DNA from: Patella vulgata
Taxonomy: Eukaryota; Mollusca; Gastropoda; Patellidae
Assembly: GCF_932274485.2 (NCBI RefSeq)
Contig: NC_065883.2
Coordinates: 48,268,539 to 48,332,538, forward strand
Direction of reading: 5' to 3'
Length of the DNA stretch: 64,000 nucleotides
Shown here: positions 36,808-48,801 of the stretch, piece by piece
Position numbering within the stretch: position 1 is the stretch's first letter
How the letters are laid out: each line of letters opens with the position of its first letter
The notes under the pieces: generated by a model
Told to the model about the DNA's origin: nothing
The model's input: the letters and a program-made list of their open reading frames with translations, nothing else
Databases searched by the model: none
Made by a program: the position numbers and the translations under genes

Positions 36808-38789
36808 CAGTCCATACTAATTTTTTGTGGACTTGTTTTAGGGTACCATATTCGCATTGTCACTGTAGTCCAGAAAAAGATACACTGTAACTTTTTCTTT
36901 CATGGTCGCAAGTAGAATTTCTTCGGATGGTTTTGAAGTGCTAAGCACATAGTATTAATAGGTGTAAACAAAAATGACCGGAATGCAACATACTTAAAAT
37001 ATAGAGCTTATTGAAAAGTGCTAAAAATAGGCTTTTGTGATACATCTTTTTGCAAATTTAATTAGCAAAATAAATTTTTGCCTTTTAACATATTTGTTGT
37101 ATTGTCTCTTTAAGGTTTCATTTTCCAAAACGTCACCGAAAATGGCTACAAAATGTCCAATTTCAGAGCATGTTTCCACTCTTCATTTTGGGACACATCC
37201 ACTGATTTCTACAATTCTACAATACAGAAATGTGGAAGCTTAAATTGTAACGGCAACGCAGCCTTGCGTCGGAGTGGGCAACGTTGAACAGTGTAACATG
37301 GTAGCTACGGTTCTCGAGTGCCGTCAGCTACACCGTCAGGGCCGGATTTAGAATAAGAGAGGCCCAAGGCAAATCCCCTGAACAGGGCCCGCGACATGGA
37401 CCTTGGGCCCCTGGGACAAGCAACTCGGTGGGTGGGTCGTAGGCAATCATGCGGGTTGATGGTTTGAATCTCAATTTTAGGTGAATTTTTCATTTTTGTT
37501 TGGATTATTTTATTTAAAATAATGTCTACTTGAGAGTAATGGATATGTTTTGTTAAGATCATTTCATTGAGCACGTCGATACTCCAATGGAAGCTCGTGG
37601 ACAACTGTGGAAGCAAATTCCCGTCGGCGCCAGATGGACCATGAACGATTTACAGGCCTTTTAAAGTATTTTTTCAAGACATTTTTATAAAACAGATACT
37701 AATGTATTTTAGGACTGGTAGCAAACACCATATGAATGAAAAGAAAAAATATTGTTAAGTTTTTTTTTTTTATCGACTACAGTTATCTCAAAAATAGGGA
37801 AATTACAGGTTAATTTCATGGGTTATTGTTTCCTTTACCTAGTTTTTGTCAAGTCGATTCCGGTCATTTTTATTTTTTGTATCAAATGTTGGGAAGTTGC
37901 TTGTTCACGAGAACATAATTTTTTTAAACCTAACCCACCATGAAAGAAGTAGCTATAGGGCGTCAAACTTTGGGTGACGAAAAATGGGGAATTTAGATAG
38001 GCTTTGATATCCAGTCCGTATACTGATCGTCTGAAATTAATTTTGTGGTAACCGCACTAGGTCATCTACAAACTGTGTGAGTTTGGTCTTTTTGCTACGT
38101 ATAGTAAAGGTGTGAGGACTTGCCAAACTTGGTATTTGAGAAAAGACGGATTTGGGCAATTTCACAATATGAAATATGTTTTTTCAATTTTCTCAGTCAG
38201 GAATTGAAAGATTTATCTGATATTGCATATTTATGTGTTTTGGGACTATCCCAACTTATAAACCAAATTTGGTCAAAATCTGTGATTGAAGCCTTAGCAC
38301 CTTCTGCATGGTGTTCTCGCAGACACGCTCTTATAAACTAGATACTGTAAAAGGAATTTGCTGAAAATATCAGTCAAATTGATTCACTATGAACCGAGAT
38401 TTTAGCGATTGAATTTTTGGCCTAGCCTTGATCATTATTACTGTAGTCGGTAGGATAAAAATACATAGTCTCAATTATCCATTTCATGTCGAACAGCAAA
38501 TTGGAACTTAATCCAATAAACATCGCAGCCTAGCGATGCCATCGAGGGTTGATTATTGTCTGAATAAGTTAATTAATGTCTAATTAATAATTTAGATAAC
38601 ATTTCAGGCCCAAAGAAAGACCTGCAATAGGCAGATTTAGCTCTTGCATAATGTATATTTAACTGTCAAATGTGTTTAAATCTGTTGAAAATCAAAAGAG
38701 GCCAAAAGGAAGGTCTGCATTTAGGTGGATTTAGCTCTTACATAATGCATCTTTAATGATGTGGACATATACCGGTAAGATTTACTAGC
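36808..38789. other. DPP3 intron 4, mostly unassigned
   Basis: About 2 kb of AT-rich intron. A possible DNA-transposon end reads CAGGGCCGGATTTAG near 37336, similar to a start common in animal hAT-like repeats, but no partner end was found. Nothing else recognised; the small reading frames here lack domains. Confidence 0.5.
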
Positions 38790-38889
38790 ATTATAATATA
38801 TTATATTATATATTATATTATATTATATTATATTATATTATATTATATTATATTATATTATATTATATTATATTATATTATATATTATA
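38790..38889. repeat. (TATTA)n microsatellite
   Basis: About 20 copies of a 5-bp unit, almost pure, with two 2-bp slips at the ends. It stops 10 bp before the DPP3 exon 5 acceptor. Confidence 0.97.
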
Positions 38890-38899
38890 TCTTGTACAG

Positions 38900-38974
38900 G
38901 GAACCACAACTTATTTTTCTGAAAATTGTGATAAAAGAGATGCAGAGATTGCCCAGAAATTCCTAAATAAAATG
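38900..38974 (+). CDS. DPP3: Dipeptidyl peptidase III, fifth coding exon
   Basis: 25 codons, acceptor ATCTTGTACAG, donor GTGAGA, phase 0. GTTTYFSENCDKRDAEIAQK aligns with human GITTYFSGNCTMEDAKLAQ. The acceptor has almost no polypyrimidine tract because the TATTA microsatellite takes its place. Confidence 0.93.
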
Positions 38975-39057
38975 GTGAGATATCTACTTAACATCAGATA
39001 GAGTATATTTATCTAATTCACAGCTAAATAAAATGGAATAAAATATACCATGATTTT

Positions 39058-40457
39058 TATACGCCCACATTGAAATGTGGATGTATATTGTCGTCGCCCC
39101 CTTTCGTCCGTCTGTCCGTCCATCCATCCATCATCCATAATTTCTTGTGAACGCTCTAACGCCAAAAGTTATCATCCAGCTGTTTTAAAATTGATATATG
39201 TTGTTTACATTAGTGAGATGAAGCCTATTTAATTTCAATAATTCCAATTTATTACATCTAGAGTTATGGCCCTTGTTTCACTTTATTGAACCTTGTGAAC
39301 GCTCCAACGCCAAAAGTTATCATCCAATCTTTCTGAAATTTATATGCATAATTTAGATTAGTGAAACGAAGAAGCGTATTAAATTTCAGCAATTTCTGCT
39401 TATTACGCCTAGAGTTATGGCCCTTGTATAACTTTACTGAACCTTGTGAACACTCTAACACCAAAAGTTATCACCCGATCTTTGTGAAATTTATATGCAT
39501 GATTTAAATTAGTGAAACAAAGAAGCCTATTGAATTTCAGCAATTTCGGTCAATTACTTCTAGTGTTATGGCCTTTGTTTCACTTTGTTGCACCATGGGA
39601 ACGCTCTAACGCTCTGCCGATCTGTATGAAATTTACATGTGTTATTTAAATTAGTCAAGAGAAGAATCCTATTGAATTTCAGCAATTTTCCATTTATTAC
39701 TTCTAGAGTTATGGCCCTTGTTTCACTTTGTTGCACTTTGTGAACGCTCTAACCTCTAAAGTTAACTGCCGATCTGTATGAAATTTATATGTGCCATTTA
39801 AGTTAGTAAAAAGAACAATCCTATTGAATTTCAGCAATTTCCGTTTATTACGTCTAGAATTATGGCTCTTTTCACTTTATTGAACCTTGTGAACGCTCCA
39901 ACGCCAAAAGTTATCATCGGATCTTTGTGAAATTTATATGCATTATTCAAATTAGTGAAACCACAAAGCCTATTGAATTTCAGCAATTTACAATAATTAC
40001 TTCTAGGGTTATGGCCCTTGTTTCACTTTGTTAAACCTTGTTAATGCTTGATTGATGAAAGTTATCATCCGATATGTATGAAATTTATATGCATCATTTA
40101 AAATTGTGAAACATAGGTCTATTGAATTTCAGCAATTTCCGTCAATAATTTCTAGAGTTATGGCGATTGGGAACCTTGTGATCTGTATGAAATTTATATG
40201 CATTATTTAGATTAGTAAAACGAAAAAGCCTGTCAAATTTCAACAATTTCTGTAGATTACTTCCAGAGTTGAGACCCTTGTTTCAGTTTGTAGAACCTTG
40301 TAAAGCCTCAAACGACACAATTTCTAATCTGATGTGTATAGAACTGTCTTGTAAAGGCCCCAATTACCTACAAAGGAATAAATATGCGACAACCCTTGTC
40401 AACCGCTCGGACGATTTAGCTGATGTAGGCGTATGTTTCGTTGCCTGGCAACCTATC
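39058..40457 (+). mobile_element. Helentron-like element H-A, 1.4 kb
   Basis: Starts ATACGCCCACATTG, followed by TCCGTCTGTCCG. Ends with inverted GTAGGCGTAT, GTTGC-CTG-GCAAC and CTATC|TTG. Core is about eight diverged 151-bp repeats. Lies in DPP3 intron 5. Non-coding. Confidence 0.82.
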
Positions 40458-40686
40458 TTGTAAATTCTGAAATCACCTATACCAAGTGAATGTTAACACA
40501 TGACACAATAGTATGGGATACAAGTTACTTAAAGGATTTATTTCAGCGATGTTTCGATGAGGGTTCTCCCGTCTTTATCAAGCCAAGTGGATGTTAACTG
40601 TCATTTATCACACTCTCCTGTCTTTGTTCACATAACTTTGGTAGAATTAGCAAGCAGATACATTTTTTGCATTTCTTTCTTTTCAG

Positions 40687-40783
40687 AATATAAGTGCATA
40701 CAATACACGATTATTCAAAACTACTGATAAATCCTCTAATTTACCAGTTTATGAAATTCGTTTAGCATCATCTAACAATTCAG
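40687..40783 (+). CDS. DPP3: Dipeptidyl peptidase III, sixth coding exon
   Basis: Acceptor TTTCTTTTCAG, donor GTAAAA, 97 bp, ending in phase 1. NISAYNTRLFKTTD and PVYEIRLASS match human NLSAYNTRLFKEVD and PYYEVRLASV. This takes the protein to about residue 228 of roughly 730. The next part (a segment like FRGSPFQVTRGDY) and the HELLGH zinc site are not found in the remaining 23 kb, so the gene must continue to the right, or this copy is partial. Confidence 0.93.
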
Positions 40784-40871
40784 GTAAAAATATAAAATAG
40801 TTGATGGATCCACTAATAACGTTGTAGGAGTAGTCGCCCCCTTTAGTTAGCTTTCGTGGTTATCAGTTAAA

Positions 40872-41275
40872 AATATACTCTTCAAAAAAAGAAATCCATA
40901 GTGACATTTCATCGTCGGTATACCCTCGCTCTACCATTGCCTCGTTGCAACAGGAACTGTGACTCATTGCTGAACCAAACTGTTCTCCAGCGTTGCTGTG
41001 GCCATATGCTGTGTGTCTGAACCCATTGAAGTTGGATTTGACAGTGTTGGCATATTTCAAAACAACAGCGCTAACAGGACGCCTGGTTCGTAATATGGTT
41101 CGCGTAAGCGTCTATGGACTGTGGTCTGAGATCTGATGCCGTCAAGGAATTGCTGTTGCAGTAGACGTCGCTGTTGTGAACCATGTCCGCAAATAACATA
41201 AACGGATGTGACGATCCAGGGCAGGTGGGGGTCACTCTTGTTTGGCCTAGATTGGGCGGTCACATGTTTTACTTC
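40872..41275 (-). pseudogene. Tc1-like transposon fragment with transposase remnants
   Basis: Left end ACTCTTCAAAAAAAGAAATCC is a typical Tc1-type terminus. On the minus strand one frame near 40900-41000 reads WPQQRWRTVWFSNESQFLLQ and GRARVYRR, the Tc1 catalytic start with the first Asp replaced by Asn. Another frame near 41090-41180 reads TVHRRLRE. Everything after RVYRR up to the terminus is deleted, and the other end is lost where an H-B fragment begins (about 41290). Confidence 0.85.
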
Positions 41276-41283
41276 GCTGTCAG

Positions 41284-41570
41284 GACAGTACCTATCCCAA
41301 AGGCTAAAGTTAATATTCGATTGACTTTAAATTTATACACAGTGTTTAAGGTCATGAGACGAAGAAGCCTATTGATTTTCAATGATTTCCGATAATTACT
41401 GCCAGAGTTATGGCCCTTGATCAGTTTGAAAAATCTTGTGGATGCTCTAGAGGCTAAAGTTAATATCCGATTGACTTTAAATTTAAAAGTAAAAATATGC
41501 GAGAACTTTTGGTAACTGCCCGGACGATATAGCTGCTGTGGGAGAATGTTTCGTTGCCTGGCAACCTATC
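41284..41570 (+). mobile_element. H-B element, 3' fragment
   Basis: Nearly two H-B core repeats, an inverted-repeat remnant (TGTGGGAGAAT), hairpin GTTGC-CTG-GCAAC and CTATC|TTTT. No 5' end. Confidence 0.78.
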
Positions 41571-41573
41571 TTT

Positions 41574-42648
41574 TTCAAAGTGGCAATATTTGAAGGTCAT
41601 GAGTGTTTAAGGTCATGAGACGAAGAAACCTATTGATTTTCAGCGATTTCCGATAATTACTGCCAGAGTTGTGGCCCTTGATCACTTCAAAAAATCTTGT
41701 GGAGGCTCTAGAGTTAATATCCGATTGACTATAAATTTATATACAGTGTTTAAGGCCATGAAACGAAGAAGCCTATTGATTTTCAGCGATTTCTGATAAT
41801 TACTGCCAGAGTTATGGCACTTGATCACTTCAAAAAATCTTGTGGACGCTCTAGAGGCTAAAGTTAATATACGATTGACTTTAAATTTATACACAGTGTT
41901 TAAGGTCATGAGACGAAGAAGCCTATTGATTTTGACCGATTTCTGGTAATTACTGCCAGAGTTATGGCCCTTGATCGCTTTGAAAAATCTTGTCGACACT
42001 CTAGAGGCTGAATTTCATATCCGATTGACTTTAAATTTATACACAGTGTTTAAAGTCATGAGACAAAGAAGTCTATTGATATTCAGCGATTTCCGATAAT
42101 TACTGCCAGAGTTATGGCCCTTGATCACTTCAAAAAATCTTGTGGGGGCGCTAGAGGCTAAAGTTAATATCCGATTGACTTTAAATTTATATACAGTGTT
42201 TAAGGCCATGAAATGAAGAAGCTGATTGTTTTTCCGCGATTTATGATGATTACTGCCAGAGTTATGGCCCTTGATCACTTTGAAAAATTTTGTGATGTTC
42301 TAGAGGCTAAAGTTATCATCCAATTGACTTCAAATTGATACACAGAGTTTAAGATCTTGAGACGAACAAGTATATTGATTTTCAATGAATTTTTATGACT
42401 TGAACAGCTAAATCCATAATATTTAAAGTTTCGTATTTTAAACGTTAGCATGGGGCAGAACTTTATAAAAACCAAACAAATTCTAATGGTTTTCTGATGA
42501 TTACTTCATGAGTTGTTACTTTTAATCAGATTTTAGTGTATTATAAATGTTTCATTACCGAAAAAAGTAAAAATATGCGACAACACTTGTTGACTGCCCG
42601 GACGATTTAGCTGCTGTGGGCGTATGTTTCGTTGCCTGGCAACCTATC
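41574..42648 (+). mobile_element. H-B element, 5'-truncated
   Basis: About five H-B core repeats of roughly 150 bp (GCCAGAGTTATGGCCCTTGA), the same GCATGGGGCAGAAC stretch as 31410, then TGTGGGCGTAT, GTTGC-CTG-GCAAC and CTATC|TTT. No ATACGCCCACA start, so truncated or fused to the previous fragment. Confidence 0.8.
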
Positions 42649-43545
42649 TTTGTTATAAAACATATATCATATTTGTTGACCAAATTAGGTAACAATCCCT
42701 ATTGATATCAAGGGTGGGGTGCATGTCCATTCCATATTTGGAATTTAGCTGTTATCAGTCTTTTATGTAAACACCACAGACAAAAGAGAGAGTGAGGGCT
42801 AGAATAGTCAGACTCGCATTGGGCTCTTTAGACAACCATTTCATGATGTAGTGGTTTTCTGAGTCTATTCACGCTGGTTAGACTTTTACAGTACTGGGGT
42901 TGGAGAGAAAGACATATTAATTTTAAATATTGTAATGTAGACTACTGTGTAACTGTTGTTACATAAAAACGTTTAACAAAAACACTATCGTTGTTCCTTT
43001 TACTTATTTGATTTCGGTATCGTTAGAAAACACAATGGTGAAGTCATTAAGAAGAAAGATACAACAGTAGCCGGTGAAAAGTTTGGGAGAATTTGCAACT
43101 ATAAATCCTGGGCTCAGGATTTCAGCCAATCAGCAATCAGAAAAATCGTCATTACGGGCACTGATGTAAATATCAACAAAGACGCGCATTTGATTATTTT
43201 GTCCTGTGTTTTAACGAATTGTGAAGTGCTTTATCCACCAAGCAATCAAGAAGCCAGGCAAATTAGTTCAGTTTAGTGATGCCAGTTGAAATCTGTTGCG
43301 AACTACGCTTCTCAGTGCAAAATCTCAACGGAGAGGAGTAGAAAATTGCCATTTCATATCGTGATGTTTTTGAAGGTAAAGTAGGCCTACAATAATTCTC
43401 ATTTCTCTCTTTCTCTCTCTTACACTGAAATGACAACTGATTTTATTCTTTAGGTCTATGGTTCAAACAATATTTAATATATAATTGCATGAAATATACA
43501 ATAAATACACTGTAATAAATTATATGGATTTGGAAACAAACTATA
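42649..43545. other. DPP3 intron 6, unassigned stretch
   Basis: About 0.9 kb with no recognised repeat, exon or RNA gene. Normal AT content. Confidence 0.4.
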
Positions 43546-45028
43546 CTCAGCCAAATTAAAAACTTGACACTCAGGATTTTTGGGACTAGAGTTTTAATAT
43601 TTGGTTTAAGGCAACTATTTTAGTGTTATGTTGTGCACAGACGACCTTGACATCAACAGAAAGCAAGAATACGTCTCACCAAAAGTCCTTGACATCGATA
43701 ACGTTCGTGATGTCATAGTACCCCCCAAAATGAAATTCACAGACTTGGAGAACAATTGGAATAAAGTGTTTAGTAACGGTTGTGGCCTCCTCTAGCGTCT
43801 CGTACTGCCACACGTCTTCTCATGGATCTCAGAACATTAGTAAACACTACCCGAGGAAGACGTCGCCACTGCTCAGCAAGAGCATGTTGAAGGTCCTGCA
43901 ACGTCAGTGGTGGATTCACTTGCTGACGAACACGTCAACCCAGTTCGTCCCAGATGTGTTCAATAGGATTAAGGTCGGGGCTAAGCGACGGCCAATCCAG
44001 GACGTGGACACCGGCATTTTTTAAAAAATTCTGGGTAGCAATTGCTGTATGGGGTCGAGCATTGTCTTGTTGAAACGTTAGTCCAGGCCCATGTCTCTGC
44101 ATAAACGGAAGAAGAACAGGTTGCAAAATCTGATCCCTGTACTGGACAGCATTTAAGTTCCCTTGGACAACAACAAGAGGAGAACGTCCATGTGCACAAA
44201 AAGAACCCCAAACCATGACGCTGCCGCCACCAAATCGGTCAACTTCTCTGACGCATACTTGAGCGTAACGTTCACCTCGTCTGCGGTACACTCGGACCCT
44301 GCCATCGGCAAATCTCAAAGTGAATCGAGATTCGTCACTAAAGACAACCGAATTCCACTGTCTTTGAGTAAATCTTATGTGTCTTGTGGCCCACACAAGT
44401 CGGTTACGGCGATGAAGAGGTGTCAATATTGGTCCATTATAGGGCCTCCGAGCTCGAAGACCAGCAGCCTGCAAGCGATTTCGAACAGTTTGTGCAGTTA
44501 CCCTTCCACCAAACATCTCTCTACTTGTGGAGGTTCTAAGATGACGTAATCATATTGCTTGATCTTCCTGGAGTGACGTCACATGTGGCGCTCCCGCCCT
44601 TGGGCGGTCGGCAATAGTTCCAGTTTGAAGCACTCTCATTCTAAGATTAATTATTGTCTGGCGTGAACAATTAAAGGCTCTTGCAACAGTGACCACAGAC
44701 TGACCAGCATAGAGCCTACCTATAGCACGTAGACGTTCTACATTTGAAAGGCGTGGCATTTTCTAATAAAGATGAAAATGACAATTTTAATTTGTTTTTC
44801 CAGTTCAAGTTACGTGTGCGTGTTCAGTTTAAGCAAACTTGCATCGATTGACCTCACGAGTTTGTGTTTGCACGTGTTTTTCAGGTTTTTCATCTTTATA
44901 TGCTCAAAAGTCACGTGATCCACGTGACTTTACAATTTTATCGTTAGAAACACTTTAAAATTTATTTGACTTACCAGAAAAAAAATTTTGTTGAAATTCA
45001 TCAGTGTCAAGTTTTTAATTTGGCTGAG
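43546..45028 (-). mobile_element. Tc1-like DNA transposon, 1483 bp
   Basis: Inverted ends CTCAGCCAAATTAAAAACTT (43546) and ...TTTTTAATTTGGCTGAG (to 45028), more than 25 bp and essentially perfect, flanked by TA at 43544-43545 and 45029-45030. Carries one minus-strand transposase gene. A 25-bp palindrome with two CACGTG boxes (44907-44931) lies on the side upstream of the gene. Confidence 0.95.
43770..44759 (-). pseudogene. Tc1 transposase (DD34E-type), two in-frame TGA codons
   Basis: 330-codon frame on the minus strand from ATG at 44759 to TAA at 43770. N-terminal HTH: MPRLSNVERLRAIGRLYAG, VARAFNCSRQTIINL. Catalytic core: TVRNRLQAAGLRARRP, VVFSDESRF, GGGSVMVWG, FQQDNARPH and SPDLNPIEHIWDELG, so all three acidic residues are present. 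After the second TGA the frame continues without further breaks to ARGGHNRY. The two TGA codons (about 44551 and 43936) stand where Tc1 proteins have Arg and are explained by CGA to TGA changes. A young copy, clearly less damaged than the one at 25083. Confidence 0.95.
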
Positions 45029-45251
45029 TATATAAAGCTTATATTAATCCGTCTTCAAATGGTAAAAAATAAATAAAATAAAAATGGCATGTCGAAGATA
45101 AATGTTTGACGCAATATCTAAACTTATTTTAATATTGTAGGAATTCTATTTCATACTGACCAGATACTGTAAAATGTTGAAAATTAGGTCATGCATTTTT
45201 TTTTCAAAATATAAACTTTATTCACAAAGAAGCTGTAATTTTTAACTTTTT

Positions 45252-46485
45252 GTAGGCTCAAAAGAAGAACCATTGAAGATCTATGGTTACCACTCCAAAT
45301 GCTATCTCGCTGCTGTGATAAGCAATGGGTCTAACATTTGGAAAAGAGAGCCTTGAAAAGGGCCGCACCAGCAACACCCAAAACCCAAAATAGTCCCTCA
45401 ACTTGTCACATTTTCTACCACAATGTAACTCAAGTTGATTTCGTTGCGGATCAGTACCCAGTTATAAGCATCAAGAATGCCGAGTGCAGTAGGCAAGCTA
45501 ATAAAGGTGTGTCAAAATTTACAGCAAGGACCAAAACATTCCACTGCAGTGGTCATGTTTTCTTAGTAATGGAACAAACAAGGAAGCCCTTGGCAAAATA
45601 TATTCTTCTACACCAAGTTTAATTAATATGTATGTTACCCATTGAAATTTATGTACCAAATTAAGTGCTGATAATGATGTCCTAAATATAGAGAATGTTT
45701 CTGAATTATACTCGGTTCATGAAGAGGCAGAAACTTATTCTTCATGCTAACCATGCTTCTACTCTAATGTTTATAGATATAGTTATCAATAGCCTTGATA
45801 CATATGTGGCAATCATTTTACTTTCCGTTACTGTGGACATTGTGGAAAATTTAACTTTACTGAAAGTTTTTCACTCACTTGGGGGTGAAATTTCATTGGC
45901 CTTGGTTGGACTTCATACATTCACTGGCTGTGATTCAAAAAGCTGCTTCCAAGGAAAAGGCTAGAAAAAGCCTTATGAAGTAATGATTAGGAATCAGAAA
46001 TACGATCAGGCCTTCATAAAACTTGGAAGTAGTTTCATCCTCGATGAAACCCTCATCACTTTAAAGAATTTGTTTGTGATTTGTAGATACAGAAAGGTAA
46101 TAGTGTGGACAGTGCCAGATATAAATTATTCTGCTTAAAAACTTCTTCTGAACACCCCCCACACCTCCACACAACTAAAGATGCATTGGTTTTACATGTC
46201 AAAAGATGTAACTATCAGGCTTCGATCTATGAAAAATGTTATTTCCCCTCCACTCCTGTCAGAGCATGGGTGGAATATAGCTGATAATGACATTTCAATA
46301 AAAGGGATGACACTTGATCCATTAACTCTAAAAGATGTTCATGTAGGCTTGAAAATCTCTCATGCACCAATCTTTGTGGATGTAGGGACTGTAATAATAC
46401 TATGGTTACGACGACAGAAATTGATGCTGATGATTTATCAGATGATGATATTGATGAATATTGATCTTAAGCTTCCTGATTGAGC
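45252..46485 (+). pseudogene. Broken gene of a PIN/XPG-like protein family common in marine invertebrates
   Basis: Pieces in several frames give an ordered set: VDFVADQYPVISIKNAE (about 45430), HEEAE then LILHANHA (about 45720), INSLDTYVAIILLSV (about 45787), LVGLHTFTGCDSKSCFQGKG (about 45900), then a C-terminal Cys-rich SCTNLCGCRDCNN (about 46350) and an acidic tail. I recall a multi-copy uncharacterised family with HEEADTR, SPDTDV and LTGCDST. Those acidic motifs resemble the metal-binding sites of PIN/FEN-type nucleases, which is inference. Several frameshifts and stops; intronless over its length. Function unknown. Confidence 0.75.
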
Positions 46486-46489
46486 AATA

Positions 46490-47774
46490 TGAACATGCAA
46501 TAATAATAAATGTCCAGTTCTTGAGCACCAAATCACCCATAAGCATGCTCAAAGTGCTTTTAAGAGCAATAGACTATATACATACATGTCCTTCAATTTT
46601 TGTCTACATAAGATTTTTTGAACAAATGATTTGAGACCTTCAAACTATTATGCATTGTTATTGTTGTGACTGTTGGGCTTGTTAATAAATACAAAATTAA
46701 CAATATTTTGGGTCTTATTTTGTGCATTGCCTTTAGGGGATGTCAATTGCTATATTCTTTTCACCTACATGTAGCATTGTTTTGCCTGTCAATCTTAGAC
46801 ACGAGCAATAACCTGTGGTTAATTGAACATTCATCAATCTATTTATCTTGGTTTGCCATGCCCCAACATATTTTGCAAAATGATGAGAAACTAAATTTTA
46901 GTATAGAGGCCTGATGGAAATGATAATTTGGGGACTCACAGGTTCATTTGACCCCTTTCCTAGCCCATGGGCCAGCCACAAAAACTTGTTTTACTCAGCT
47001 AAGAGCTAATTTTTCTGCAATATTCAGATTCAAGCTAGTAAAAAGCCGTTGAAATATGAATTTTCAGCTGAGTGAAAAAAAAAAAAAAGTAAAATAAATA
47101 ATGTATTATAGCTCTGAGCCATATGTCCCCAGGCCTTCCCCAACAATTATTGAAACTGCATGATTATCTTATCTGTGAGTGTACGCATAGATAATACCGT
47201 AATGACGCTATTTGCACTGAGTTTGAAGTTCAAATTCGACGTTTCAACTGTTTCATGTGTGCCTGATTATCCTGAATCCATTTCTTACCAATCCTTGTTG
47301 AAACACCGTTTCCACAAACCCTAAAATGGCAATAACCAGCCGTAAAACATAGTTATTTTAGTCAAACCGATCACGACACTGTTTATAAACAATGATCACG
47401 TGACTAATCACATGCCGCAATCCAACGGGTTTCATTAGTCAATTACTTGACCGTGTAGCAACTTTGTGTTGTGGTGAGAAAATATATAATTCTTATTCCG
47501 ATAATGTTATAAATATTATACACACTTTCAGCGACATGTGAAGTGTGTTAGTTAACATCATTTTTGCTGTATCTATCAATTCCAAAAATTGGAAAGGCAG
47601 CCCCAGGCGTTTTAACGAGAGTAAAGATCTGAGCCATATAATCTTGCCCAGTCCACGGCCTATAGTCTTAGATTGATATTTTTCATTTATTGTCCCCCGC
47701 CTTTCTGTTGGCTTGTTTAAATGAAAGCTACATAAAAACAACGATATTTAAAAAAAAAAAATGATATGCCTTTT
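46490..47774. other. DPP3 intron 6, unassigned stretch
   Basis: About 1.3 kb of AT-rich sequence with no recognised exon, repeat family or RNA gene. Short poly-A at 47076. Confidence 0.4.
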
Positions 47775-48801
47775 TATACGCCCACATGGAAATGTGGTCG
47801 TATATTGCCGTCTCCCCTGTCCTTCTGTCCGTCCGTCTGTCGGTCCGTCCGTCCGTCCTTCGTCCACAATTTCTTGTGAACACTCTACAGACTACATTTA
47901 TCATCTGATTGTTTTGAAATTGATATATGTTGTTTTCATTAGTGAGATGAAGAAGCCTATTTAATTTCAAGAACTTCCGTTAATTTCTTCTGGAGTTATG
48001 GCCCTTGTTTCACTTTGTTGCACCTTGTGAAAAGTTATCAACCGATCTGTATGAAATTTATAGGCATCACTTAAATTTCAGCAATTTCCGTTAATTACAT
48101 CTAGAGTTATGGCCCTTGTTTCACTTTGTTAAATCTTGTGAACGCTCTAATGACAACAGTTATCATCCAATCTATTTGAAATTGATATGTAACATTTAAA
48201 TTAGTGAAACGAAGAAGCCTATTGAGTTTCACTTTGTTGTACCGTTTAAATTAGTAAAACAAACAAGCCTATTGAGTTTCAGAAAATTTTTGTTAATTAC
48301 ATTTAGAGTTATAGCCCATGTTTCACTTTATTGAAACTCATGAACACTTCAACAACAAAAGTTATCACAAAATCTGTATGAAATTCATATGCATCATTTA
48401 AATTAGTGAAATAAAGAAGCCTATTGAATGTCAGCAATTTCCGTCAATTACTTCTAGAGTTATGGCCCATGTTTTTCTTTGTTGAACCTTGTGAACGTTC
48501 GAACTACAAAAGTTATCATCCGACCTGTATGAAATTTATATGCATTATTTGAATTAGTAAAACGAAAAAGCTTGTTGAATTTCAACAATTTCTGTAGTTT
48601 ACTTCCGGAGTTACGGCCCTTGTTTTAGTTTTTAGAACCTTGTGAACCCTCAAACGACGAAAAATTATAATGTCATCTGTATGAAATTTTCTATTAAATT
48701 CCCCAAATTACCTACAAAAGAATAAATATGTGACAACCCTTGTTGACCGCCTTGACGATTTAGCTGCTGTGGGCGTATGTTTTGTTGCCTGGCAACCTAT
48801 C
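47775..48801 (+). mobile_element. Helentron-like element H-A, 1.0 kb
   Basis: Starts ATACGCCCACATGG, then CCGTCCGTC tract, seven or so 151-bp-type repeats (some shortened), TGTGGGCGTAT, GTTGC-CTG-GCAAC and CTATC|TTT. Non-coding. Confidence 0.83.

Noticed and set aside
37330-37640. hAT-like element starting CAGGGCCGGATTTAG
   Set aside because: No matching inverted end or 8-bp target duplication could be found.
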